A stretch of 14,512 nt of DNA from Actinobacteria bacterium UBA5182. GTDB lineage: Bacteria; Actinomycetota; UBA4738. Below the pieces are notes generated by a model. That model did not search any database and was not told where the DNA came from. It saw nothing but the letters and a program-made list of their open reading frames with translations. Both the position numbers and the translations under genes were made by a program. This document shows, piece by piece, positions 1-6,394 of this stretch (positions within the stretch are counted from its first letter, which is position 1; every line of letters begins with the position of its first letter). The stretch spans positions 68,922-83,433 of the forward strand of contig DHWM01000091.1 of assembly GCA_002413185.1 (NCBI GenBank). The letters run 5' to 3'.

Positions 1-72
1 GAGCAGGACGCCCAGGCAGGCCGCCCCGGCCACCACGAGCCGTGACCGGATGGGCGGGGGCGCATGCGACAT
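1..72 (-). CDS. N-terminus of an unidentified membrane or exported protein (partial)
   Basis: Reading the minus strand from an ATG at 72 gives 24 uninterrupted codons to the window edge, starting MSHAPPPIRSRLVVAGAACL. A short N-terminal stretch with two arginines is followed by a hydrophobic run (LVVAGAACLGVLL), which fits a signal peptide or first membrane helix. The residues before the Cys (GAA) do not make a good lipobox, so a lipoprotein is not favoured. The start is supported by AAGGAG nine bases upstream. The gene diverges from the MBL/rhodanese gene at 218. The rest lies outside the window, so no function can be given. Confidence 0.62.
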   Translation of the reverse strand, partial: MSHAPPPIRSRLVVAGAACLGVLL

Positions 73-81
73 GCCTGCGGA

Positions 82-87
82 CTCCTT
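82..87 (-). promoter_or_regulatory. Shine-Dalgarno site of the left-edge minus-strand gene
   Basis: On the minus strand these bases read AAGGAG, nine bases before the ATG at 72. It is among the strongest SD matches in the window and is the main reason for calling the truncated gene. Confidence 0.6.
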
Positions 88-168
88 CCCACAGCGGGGG
101 GCCGAAAACAGGCCGACTGGCCCGGCAAGCCGAAGTGAACCACGAACAGTCCGCTCGCGCGAAAGGAG

Positions 169-174
169 TAGGCT
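169..174 (+). promoter_or_regulatory. Possible -10 element upstream of the MBL/rhodanese gene
   Basis: TAGGCT fits the TAnnnT pattern of actinobacterial housekeeping promoters and resembles the other hexamers in this window (TAGCCT, TAAGCT, TACGCT). Transcription from about 181 would leave a leader of roughly 37 nt that includes GGAGG at 201-205. No convincing -35 is visible. Confidence 0.35.
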
Positions 175-217
175 GAGGCCGCTTCCAAGTCGGGCCGAGC
201 GGAGGCCGGGGCGCATC

Positions 218-1600
218 GTGGAGCTTGAGATCCTGGTCACGCCGGGGCTGGGCGACAACAGCTACGTGCTCGCCTCCGAGGGCCTTGCGGCGGTGATCGA
301 TCCCCAGCGTGACGTCCGCCGGTACCTCGACCTGCTCGAGGCGCGTGGCCTCACGCTGGCCTGGACCTTCGAGACCCACGTCCACAACGACTATGTGTCC
401 GGCTCCCTGGAGCTTCGCCAGGCCACCGGCGCGCAGATCGTGGGGCCGAAGGAGGGTGGGTACGGGTTCGACATCTCCGGCCTGGCGGAGGGGGACGAGA
501 TCCCGCTGGGAGCGGCGCGGCTGGTGGCGATGGAGACGCCCGGCCACACGCCGGAACACCTGTCCTACCTGGTCTACGAGGGAGCGTCGAAGGAGCCGGT
601 GGCCGTGTTCACGGGGGGGAGCCTTATGGTCGGGGGTGCCGGACGAACGGACCTCCTCGGCCCGGCCCACACCGACGCCCTGACTCGCGCCCAGTTCCGG
701 ACGCTGCGTCGCCTGGGGTCCCTCCCCGACACCATACGGGTCCTGCCTACCCATGGCGCGGGGAGCTTCTGTGGGGCGGGCTCAGCTCCTTCGGCTCGCA
801 CCGGGACCCTGGCCGAGGAGCGTTCGCGAAACGATGCGTTGGGTGCACCGGACGAGGAGGAGTTCGTGCGGCGGCAGCTGGCGGGACTGCCCGCCTACCC
901 CCGGTACTACTCGCACATGGCGCCGATCAACCGGGCGGGACCGCCCGTCTTGGGATCGGTTCGCCGTCCCGCCGCGTTGCAGGCCGAGGAGTTCGCCGCC
1001 CGGATCGAGGGCGGTGCGTGGGTGGTGGACGGCCGGTCCCGGCGGCTCTTCGCCCGCGGCCACATCCCCGGTTCGGTCAACGTCGAGCTGCGGGACGACT
1101 TCGCGAGTTACGTGGGATGGGTGATCCCCTTCGGTGCTCCGCTCCTGCTGGTCCTCCCGGAGCCGGAGGAGGCAGCAAGCGAACCCGCCGCGACCCAGCT
1201 CGTTCGGATCGGCCTCGAAGCGAGCGTCGCCGGCTACCTGGCGGGGGGACTGGACACGTGGCGAGCGTCGGGGCGCACCGTGAGCTCCTACCCGACCGCG
1301 GTAACCGAGGAGCTTTGCCGGGAGCTGCGTTCGGGCCGGCCGCTCGAGATCCTCGACGTCCGGCAGCGAACGGAGTGGGACGAGGGCCACATCGAAGGAA
1401 GCCACCATCTGTTCGTGGGCGATCTCCCGGGGGCGATGGACGACGTCCCCACGGGCGAAGAGGTCTGGACGATCTGCGCGTCGGGGCGGCGAGCGTCCCT
1501 GGCCGCGAGCCTGTTGGACCGGGCCGGCATCGCCGTGCGGCTGGTCGGACGAGGCGGGGTCTCCGACGTGCTGGCCGAGTGCGCCGACGCTGCGGGCTGA
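218..1600 (+). CDS. Metallo-beta-lactamase fold / double rhodanese fusion protein
   Basis: This 460-residue protein resembles persulfide dioxygenase (ETHE1/CstB-like) fused to two rhodanese domains, a family acting on persulfide or other sulfane sulfur in the cytoplasm. The MBL domain fills about residues 1-240. It has THVHNDY (H54, H56, D58), GHT (H110), FTGGS (131-135), GRTDL and LPTHG (H179). In ETHE1 the FTGD aspartate binds iron; here that position is G134, and the last His of HxHxDH is Y59. The first rhodanese domain (about 258-345) has no catalytic Cys (LLLVLPEPEEA). The second (about 370-455) has C420 in CASGRRAS. I chose GTG 218 because homology begins there (VELEILVTPGLGDNSYVL) and GGAGG lies upstream; the open frame reaches ATG 50, but that would overlap the divergent gene. 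The fold is secure, but catalytic activity is uncertain. ccmA follows after 55 nt on the same strand. Confidence 0.85.
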   Translation: MELEILVTPGLGDNSYVLASEGLAAVIDPQRDVRRYLDLLEARGLTLAWTFETHVHNDYVSGSLELRQATGAQIVGPKEGGYGFDISGLAEGDEIPLGAARLVAMETPGHTPEHLSYLVYEGASKEPVAVFTGGSLMVGGAGRTDLLGPAHTDALTRAQFRTLRRLGSLPDTIRVLPTHGAGSFCGAGSAPSARTGTLAEERSRNDALGAPDEEEFVRRQLAGLPAYPRYYSHMAPINRAGPPVLGSVRRPAALQAEEFAARIEGGAWVVDGRSRRLFARGHIPGSVNVELRDDFASYVGWVIPFGAPLLLVLPEPEEAASEPAATQLVRIGLEASVAGYLAGGLDTWRASGRTVSSYPTAVTEELCRELRSGRPLEILDVRQRTEWDEGHIEGSHHLFVGDLPGAMDDVPTGEEVWTICASGRRASLAASLLDRAGIAVRLVGRGGVSDVLAECADAAG

Positions 1601-1640
1601 CCGGGGCTCGACCACGGGCGCGGAGCCGGGGCGACTGCGA

Positions 1641-1646
1641 TAGCCT
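1641..1646 (+). promoter_or_regulatory. Possible -10 element for the ccm operon
   Basis: TAGCCT lies 9 nt before the GTG at 1656, in the 55-nt gap after the MBL/rhodanese stop. No SD precedes GTG 1656, ATG 1668 or ATG 1698, so a very short leader or leaderless transcript is plausible. No good -35 is visible, and readthrough from the upstream gene cannot be excluded. Confidence 0.38.
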
Positions 1647-1655
1647 TGAGCCCGC

Positions 1656-2375
1656 GTGGCTTCCCGCATGACGGACGCGTTGCTCTCCGACCGCCGAATG
1701 GACCCGGAACCGAACACCCCCGCGGTGCTCCTGGCGGGGGCCACACGGGTGTTCGGCGTGGCCCCGGCGTTGGTGCGGGTGGACCTTCGGATCGAGCGCG
1801 GCGAGACGGTCCTGATCCGCGGCCCCAACGGTGCGGGGAAGAGCACACTCCTGCGGCTGATCGCGACGGCGCTGTCGCCGACGTACGGGTCGGGAAGCGT
1901 CTTCGGTTTCGACCTCGTGACCGGGCGAGACAAGATCCGGCGGCGAACGGAGCTGCTGGGCCACCGAACCCGCCTGTACGAGGACCTCACCGGGGCCGAG
2001 AACCTTCGATTTGCCTGCGCCCTGTACGGGCTGGCTTCGGATGGGGTCGGCGCCGCGCTCGAGCACGTGGGGCTGACCGGCGCGGCAGACGAGCGGGTGA
2101 GGGCCTATTCGCAGGGGATGCGGCAGCGGGTGGCGGTGGCCAGGGCGATCCTTCGCCGGCCGGAGCTCCTGCTCCTCGACGAGCCGTACGCGGGCCTGGA
2201 CGAGGCGGCCAAGGACGTGGTCGACCAGGCCGTTCGGGAGGCCGGTGGGGAGGGCCGAACGGTCGTCCTGGCCACGCACGACCCTGCCAGGGGCGGCATG
2301 GCCGGACGAACGCTGTTCATGGACCAGGGCCGGCTGCTTCCCGAGCTCGTGGCCGAACGTCGGGAGCCGGGATGA
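1656..2375 (+). CDS. ccmA: Heme exporter ATP-binding protein CcmA
   Basis: This is the cytoplasmic ATPase subunit of the CcmAB(CD) complex. In System I, ATP hydrolysis releases holo-CcmE from CcmC so that heme can move on. At 239 residues it is a single ABC domain with Walker A GPNGAGKS (56-63), signature-like YSQGMRQRV from 151, Walker B LLLLDEP (D175, E176) and switch His H208 in LATHDP. The signature is SQGM rather than LSGGQ, as is common in CcmA proteins. GTG 1656 is the furthest sensible start; ATG 1668 or ATG 1698 are alternatives, since none has an SD. The end overlaps ccmB as ATGA, implying coupled translation. The ABC domain alone would not fix the function; the following ccmB-ccmI genes do. 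Confidence 0.93.
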   Translation: MASRMTDALLSDRRMDPEPNTPAVLLAGATRVFGVAPALVRVDLRIERGETVLIRGPNGAGKSTLLRLIATALSPTYGSGSVFGFDLVTGRDKIRRRTELLGHRTRLYEDLTGAENLRFACALYGLASDGVGAALEHVGLTGAADERVRAYSQGMRQRVAVARAILRRPELLLLDEPYAGLDEAAKDVVDQAVREAGGEGRTVVLATHDPARGGMAGRTLFMDQGRLLPELVAERREPG

Positions 2376-3046
2376 CCCTCATCCGGCAGAGCGCGGTGAT
2401 GGCGGCGAAGGACCTCCGCATCGAGATCCGCGGCCGGTACGCGCTGGGAGCGGTCCTCCCCTTCGCCGGGACGCTCCTCATCGCGTTCGGTCTCTCGCTC
2501 GGTCCCGGCCGAACCCTCCTGCAGGAGACCGCGCCCGGCCTGCTGTGGCTCGCCGTGCTGTTCGCCTCGGTGCTGTCGTTCCGGCGGTCGTACGAGTCCG
2601 AAGGCGAAGACGGCGCCCTGGAGGGATTGCTGCTCGCGCCGATGGACAAGGCGGCGGTGTTCCTGGGAAAGGCCGCCGCGGTGGCGGTCCAGCTCCTGGC
2701 GCTCGAGGCCGTGGTCGTTCTGCTGGTGGCGGGGCTGTTCGGCCTGTCGCTGGGAGGCGCCCCCGCGGCGCTGGCGGCGGCCTTCCTGCTTGGAACCATC
2801 GGGCTGGCTGCCGTGGGCAGCCTGTTCGGTGTCCTGGCCGAGTCGCCGAGGGCCCGGGAGGCCGTCTTCCCCCTGCTGGTCCTTCCCCTGGCGACCCCTC
2901 TTCTGGTGGCCGGGGTGAAGGCCACCGCGCTCGCCACCACCGGGCACGGCGGCGAGGCGGGGTCCTGGCTGGGGCTGCTGGTGGCGTTCGATGCGGTGTT
3001 CCTGGCGGCAGGTACCCTGGTGTTCGGCCACCTCCTGGAGGACTGA
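2372..3046 (+). CDS. ccmB: Heme exporter membrane protein CcmB
   Basis: This is the membrane partner of CcmA. The 224-residue protein, the usual family length, has about six hydrophobic segments (near 24-44, 54-70, 100-122, 128-152, 162-180 and 200-218). A polar loop carries EDGALEGLLLAPMD (about 79-92), matching the family's DGxLExLLLxP region. A proline-rich helix FPLLVLPLATPLLV (about 164-177) matches the conserved PL..P segment. The ATG overlaps the ccmA stop as ATGA, with GGGAG a few bases upstream. The stop shares one base with the ccmC start (TGATG). The N-terminus has the amphipathic, charged start (AAKDLRIEIRGR) typical of CcmB before its first helix. Confidence 0.92.
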   Translation: MTLIRQSAVMAAKDLRIEIRGRYALGAVLPFAGTLLIAFGLSLGPGRTLLQETAPGLLWLAVLFASVLSFRRSYESEGEDGALEGLLLAPMDKAAVFLGKAAAVAVQLLALEAVVVLLVAGLFGLSLGGAPAALAAAFLLGTIGLAAVGSLFGVLAESPRAREAVFPLLVLPLATPLLVAGVKATALATTGHGGEAGSWLGLLVAFDAVFLAAGTLVFGHLLED

Positions 3047-3834
3047 TGCGGGGTCCTGTGCATTCGGCGGAACGTGCCTTGGGAAAGCTCACCGCTCGCC
3101 GCGGCGAGCGCGTCCTGGGGCTGCTGACGGTGGTCGCGCTCAGCGCGAGCGCCATCCTGTCGCTGATCGTCTCGCCCCCTGATGCCGACCAGAAGAACGC
3201 GGCGCGCCTCCTGTACATCCACGTCCCGTCGGCGTGGCTGGCCTACCTGTCGTTCGCGGTGGTGTTCGTGGCGAGCGTGGCGTATCTGCGGACGAGGAAG
3301 ATCCGGTGGGACCGTCTGGCGGCGGCGTCGGCGGAAGTCGGCGTGCTCTTCACAGCTCTGGCCATCGCCCTGGGCTCGATCTGGGGCAAGCCGGTCTGGG
3401 GGACATGGTGGACGTGGGACCCTCGCCTCACCACCACGGCGATCCTGCTGCTGATCTACGTGGGATACCTGGCGGTCCGAAAGCTCCCGGACAGTCCCGC
3501 CAGGCGGGCCAGATGGGCCGCCGTGGTCGGCATCGTCGGGTTCGTCGATGTCCCGATCGTCCACCTCTCCGTGACATGGTGGCGCTCGCTGCACCAGGGC
3601 GCCACGATCCGGCTGCTGGGCAGATCGACCATCGCCCCCATGATGCTGGCGGCGCTCCTGGTCGGGGTGGCGTCGTTCACGCTGCTCTACCTGTACCTGG
3701 TGACGCTGCGCCTTCGGGTCGGCAGGCTGGAGGAACGGGTCATGGCCGAAGCGCTGTCCCCCCGCCTGGGCCAGCCGGTGGAGATGCTGGTCGAACAGGC
3801 GGATGAGCCGGGAGAGGTGACGGTCGGTGGGTAG
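3046..3834 (+). CDS. ccmC: Heme exporter/handling protein CcmC
   Basis: CcmC binds heme at the outer membrane face and attaches it to CcmE. The 262-residue integral membrane protein has about six helices and the tryptophan-rich heme-handling motif WGTWWTWDPRLT (118-129). Two family-conserved histidines that flank heme are visible: H59 in YIHVPSAW and H173 in IVHLSVTWW. The ATG overlaps the ccmB stop by one base, and GGAGG lies just upstream. The C-terminus has an acidic, probably cytoplasmic tail of about 35 residues beyond the last helix (LEERVMAEALSPRLGQP region), longer than I would expect. Its last codons overlap the GTG start of ccmD. Confidence 0.95.
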   Translation: MRGPVHSAERALGKLTARRGERVLGLLTVVALSASAILSLIVSPPDADQKNAARLLYIHVPSAWLAYLSFAVVFVASVAYLRTRKIRWDRLAAASAEVGVLFTALAIALGSIWGKPVWGTWWTWDPRLTTTAILLLIYVGYLAVRKLPDSPARRARWAAVVGIVGFVDVPIVHLSVTWWRSLHQGATIRLLGRSTIAPMMLAALLVGVASFTLLYLYLVTLRLRVGRLEERVMAEALSPRLGQPVEMLVEQADEPGEVTVGG

Positions 3835-3979
3835 CCTGTGGAGCTACGCCATCGCTGGGTACGTCCTGACGGCGGCCTCTCTCGGTCTGTACGTGGCGTC
3901 GCTGTTCCGCCGGGCTCGCCGGGCCAGGCTTCGGGTCGCCGCCATCGTGGAGAGGCGAACGCCGCCCGGCGCACCGTGA
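3827..3979 (+). CDS. ccmD: Heme exporter small membrane protein CcmD
   Basis: This 50-residue ORF is easily missed. It starts at GTG 3827, overlapping the ccmC stop, and ends at TGA 3977-3979, overlapping the GTG start of ccmE. GGAGAGG at 3811-3817 sits nine bases before the start. The protein has one membrane helix (about 6-26, YAIAGYVLTAASLGLYVASL) followed by an arginine-rich tail (RRARRARLR). This is the usual CcmD layout: a short outer N-terminus with W/Y residues, one helix and a basic cytoplasmic tail. CcmD stabilises the CcmABC complex and helps release holo-CcmE. Position between ccmC and ccmE, size and topology make the call strong despite low sequence information. Confidence 0.87.
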   Translation: MGSLWSYAIAGYVLTAASLGLYVASLFRRARRARLRVAAIVERRTPPGAP

Positions 3980-4398
3980 AGCGGAGCCGGGTGATCCTCG
4001 CCCTCGCCGTCATCGGGGCGAGCCTGGGGTGGGTGGCGGCGAAAGGCCTCGCCGGGAGCCTCGTCTACTACAAGACGCCCACCGAGATCCTTCGCCAGGG
4101 TTCTTCCGCCGTGAACGAGCGCGTTCGCCTGGGCGGGTACGTGCAGCCCGGTTCCGTCAAGCGAACGGGAACCACGATCAGCTTCCTGGTCACGGACGGC
4201 TCGACGAACATGTCCGTGCTCGACACCGGAGGCGTGCCGGCCCTGTTCCGCGACGGGCAGGGGGTGGTGGTCGAAGGCTTCTACGGCGCCGACGGGGCGT
4301 TCCACGCAGACACCGTCCTGGTGAAGCACAACGGGGTGTATCGCCCGCCCGCCCCCGGCGTCACCCCCACATCGGCCGACCTGGCCGGGAACGGCTAG
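3976..4398 (+). CDS. ccmE: Cytochrome c-type biogenesis heme chaperone CcmE
   Basis: CcmE is the membrane-anchored heme chaperone that takes heme from CcmC and hands it to CcmF. The protein has 140 residues: a basic start (MKRSR), one N-terminal helix (about 6-22), then an OB-fold domain beginning YYKTPTEIL and including VRLGGYVQPGSV and VVVEGFYG. The covalent heme site is H118 in KHNGVYRPP, with Y122 in the place of the axial tyrosine. E. coli has HDENY here, so the HxxxY frame is kept but the inner residues differ. GTG 3976 was chosen because it gives the expected basic N-terminus and helix; it overlaps the ccmD stop (GTGA). An upstream in-frame ATG at 3838 would add 46 residues that overlap ccmD and do not look like CcmE. 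Confidence 0.94.
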   Translation: MKRSRVILALAVIGASLGWVAAKGLAGSLVYYKTPTEILRQGSSAVNERVRLGGYVQPGSVKRTGTTISFLVTDGSTNMSVLDTGGVPALFRDGQGVVVEGFYGADGAFHADTVLVKHNGVYRPPAPGVTPTSADLAGNG

Positions 4399-4402
4399 CC
4401 GG

Positions 4403-6394
4403 ATGAGCCGCCTCGGGGTCTTCGCGCTGGTCCTGGCGCTCGGCCTGGCTCTGTACGGGCTGGTGGCGAGCGTCATGGGCGTACGACGTCGCAACGCCCT
4501 GCTCGTGGAGAGCGCGCGGACATCCGCCTTCTCGCTTCTGGCCGTGGTGGTGGCGGCGAATGGAGCGATGCTCGCGGCGATCCTTTCGAACGACTTCTCC
4601 ATCAAGTACGTCGCCGAGAACTCCAGCCGGGCCACCCCGACCTTCTTCAAGGTGCTGTCCCTATGGTCCGCGGATGAGGGCTCACTGCTGCTATGGAACC
4701 TCATCCTGGCGGGGTTCATCGCAGCGGTGGCGTTCCGGTTCCGGAAGCGCCGTCCCGAGACGTTCCCGCTGGCGATGGCCGTGATGTACGCCGTCAGCGT
4801 GTTCTACCTGGTGCTGGTGCTCGGGCCCACACGGCCCTTCGCCACGTTCGCCGGAGGACTCGCCCCCGCCGATGGACGCGGACCCTTGCCGCTGCTGCAG
4901 AACCATCCGTTGATGGCGGCGCACCCGCCGTTCCTGTACCTGGGGTTCATCGGGATGACGGTCCCGTTCGCTTTCGCCATGGCAGCCCTGATGCAGGGGA
5001 CCCTGTCCGACCGTTGGATCAGGCTCACCCGGCGGTGGTCGCTGGCGGCGTGGCTCTTCCTCACGGTGGGGCTGGTCCTGGGGGCGCTGTGGTCCTACGG
5101 TGTGTTGGGGTGGGGCGGGTACTGGGCCTGGGACCCGGTGGAGAACGTGGCCCTGCTCCCGTGGCTGGTCACCACGGCCTTCCTGCACTCGGTGATGATC
5201 CAGGAACGACGGGGGATGCTGAAGGTCTGGAACCTCTCGCTGATCGTGGGAGCGTTCGCGCTGACCACGTTCGGGACGTTCCTCACCCGAGGCTCGATCC
5301 TGTCGAGCGTCCATGCCTTCGCCAAGTCGGCGGTCGGCCCGATGTACCTGGGGTTCCTGGTGCTGGTGCTGCTCGGCGGGTTCGGGATGATCGCGGCGCA
5401 GGCCTGGCGGCTGCGATCGGAGGGCCGGCTGGATTCGCCGCTCTCCCGCGAGTCTGCGTTCATGGGGAACAACCTCGCCCTGGTCGGGATCACGTTGATC
5501 GTGTTTCTCGGGACGATCTTCCCCCTGGTGGTCGAAGCCTTGACGAACCGTCAGGTCACCGTGGGCGGGCCCTACTTCAAGGAGAGCACGATCCCGTTGT
5601 TCCTCCTCCTGCTGTTCCTGATGGGGGTGGGGCCGCTCCTGCCGTGGCGCCGAGCGTCGCCCCAGCAGGTCCGGCGCCGAATCACCGTGCCTGCCGCGGC
5701 TGGGGCGCTCACGATGACCGGGCTGGCGCTCTCCGGGATCAGGGACCTCGCCGCCGTCGCCGGCCTGGGGTTGGCGGCCTTCGTCGGAGTGGCGAACGTC
5801 CAAGAGCTGGTGCGGGGCGTTCGGTCGTTCGCCAGGGCCACCGGCCGCCCCAGCCACGAATCGCTCCCCGGTGCGGTGGCCCGCAACCGCCGCCTGTATG
5901 GCGGGCTGGTGGCGCACGTCGGCGTGGCCATCGCCGCGGTCGCCATCATCGTGTCGTCGGCGTTCGCCCACCAGATCGAGGTCACCCTCCGTCCGGGCCA
6001 GCGGGCCCCGTTCGGGGGCTTCGTTCTCCGCTACGACGGCGAGCGAGTCGTCCGCCAGCCCCAGCGAACGGTGTTCATCGCGGACGTCACGGTGCTGCGG
6101 GACGGCCGGCCCGTCGGCCTGGTCCACCCCTCGCTGAACAAGTACCCCTCGTCGGTCGACCCCATCGGGACCCCGTCGATCGAATATGGGGCGTTCCGTG
6201 ACTTCTATTCGACGGTGCTCGGGTTCGACGGCGGAGCGACGTTTCGGTTCTTCCTGAACCCGGGCGTGATGTGGCTGTGGGCCGGCGGGGCCGTCATCGC
6301 GATGGGCGGCCTGCTGGCCGCGTGGCCGGCGAGGCGGCGGCCCATGATCGTGGAGCCCACCCCCGATCGACGCGAGCTGGCGGGTGTGGGATGA
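4403..6394 (+). CDS. ccmF: Cytochrome c heme lyase subunit CcmF
   Basis: CcmF is the large membrane component of the System I holocytochrome synthase, which takes heme from CcmE and attaches it to CXXCH motifs with CcmH/I. The 663-residue length matches the family. Many hydrophobic segments are visible. The WWD-type signature is WGGYWAWDPVEN (237-248), preceded by the conserved NHPLMAAHPPFLYLG stretch (H168, H174). A large outer domain lies near residues 525-610 (about 5975-6235), followed by a final helix around MWLWAGGAVIAMGGLLAAW. The ATG follows the ccmE stop by four bases and has no strong SD. The stop overlaps the ccmG ATG as ATGA. There is no sign of splitting into separate polypeptides as in some lineages. 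Confidence 0.96.
   Translation: MSRLGVFALVLALGLALYGLVASVMGVRRRNALLVESARTSAFSLLAVVVAANGAMLAAILSNDFSIKYVAENSSRATPTFFKVLSLWSADEGSLLLWNLILAGFIAAVAFRFRKRRPETFPLAMAVMYAVSVFYLVLVLGPTRPFATFAGGLAPADGRGPLPLLQNHPLMAAHPPFLYLGFIGMTVPFAFAMAALMQGTLSDRWIRLTRRWSLAAWLFLTVGLVLGALWSYGVLGWGGYWAWDPVENVALLPWLVTTAFLHSVMIQERRGMLKVWNLSLIVGAFALTTFGTFLTRGSILSSVHAFAKSAVGPMYLGFLVLVLLGGFGMIAAQAWRLRSEGRLDSPLSRESAFMGNNLALVGITLIVFLGTIFPLVVEALTNRQVTVGGPYFKESTIPLFLLLLFLMGVGPLLPWRRASPQQVRRRITVPAAAGALTMTGLALSGIRDLAAVAGLGLAAFVGVANVQELVRGVRSFARATGRPSHESLPGAVARNRRLYGGLVAHVGVAIAAVAIIVSSAFAHQIEVTLRPGQRAPFGGFVLRYDGERVVRQPQRTVFIADVTVLRDGRPVGLVHPSLNKYPSSVDPIGTPSIEYGAFRDFYSTVLGFDGGATFRFFLNPGVMWLWAGGAVIAMGGLLAAWPARRRPMIVEPTPDRRELAGVG

Larger units (their letters stand above)
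73..217. other. Divergent intergenic region
   Basis: This 145-nt region separates the minus-strand start at 72 from the plus-strand GTG at 218. It holds the SD of the left gene (82-87), a TAGGCT hexamer (169-174) that may be a plus-strand -10, and GGAGG (201-205) twelve bases before the GTG at 218. An AAAGGAG at 162-168 has no start codon at usable spacing. I see no clear -35 box or operator palindrome. Confidence 0.5.

Noticed and set aside
16..18. Lipobox cysteine in the left-edge protein
   Set aside because: The residues before the Cys (GAA) do not fit the usual L-[AS]-[GA]-C pattern, and too little of the protein is visible.
50..217. N-terminal extension of the MBL/rhodanese frame from ATG 50
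   Set aside because: The 56 extra residues are Arg/Pro/Ser-rich with no family resemblance and overlap a divergent gene with a strong SD. Homology starts at GTG 218.
1605..1627. GGCTC/GAGCC inverted repeat after the MBL/rhodanese stop as a terminator
   Set aside because: Only five base pairs around a 13-nt loop and no T-run; expected by chance in such GC-rich sequence.
782..2279. Long minus-strand open frames (about 400 codons each) opposite the MBL/rhodanese and ccmA genes
   Set aside because: They are high-GC shadow frames with low-complexity Arg/Pro/Gly/Ser translation, no motif, and they lie opposite genes with clear domains.
3838..3975. Upstream extension of ccmE to ATG 3838
   Set aside because: It overlaps ccmD in another frame and adds residues unlike CcmE; GTG 3976 gives the normal basic N-terminus and single helix.
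4691..6127. 478-codon minus-strand open frame opposite ccmF
   Set aside because: Composition is extreme (Gln, His, Arg, Asp, Glu, Pro), mirroring the hydrophobic codons of ccmF on the other strand. No fold or start signal is visible.
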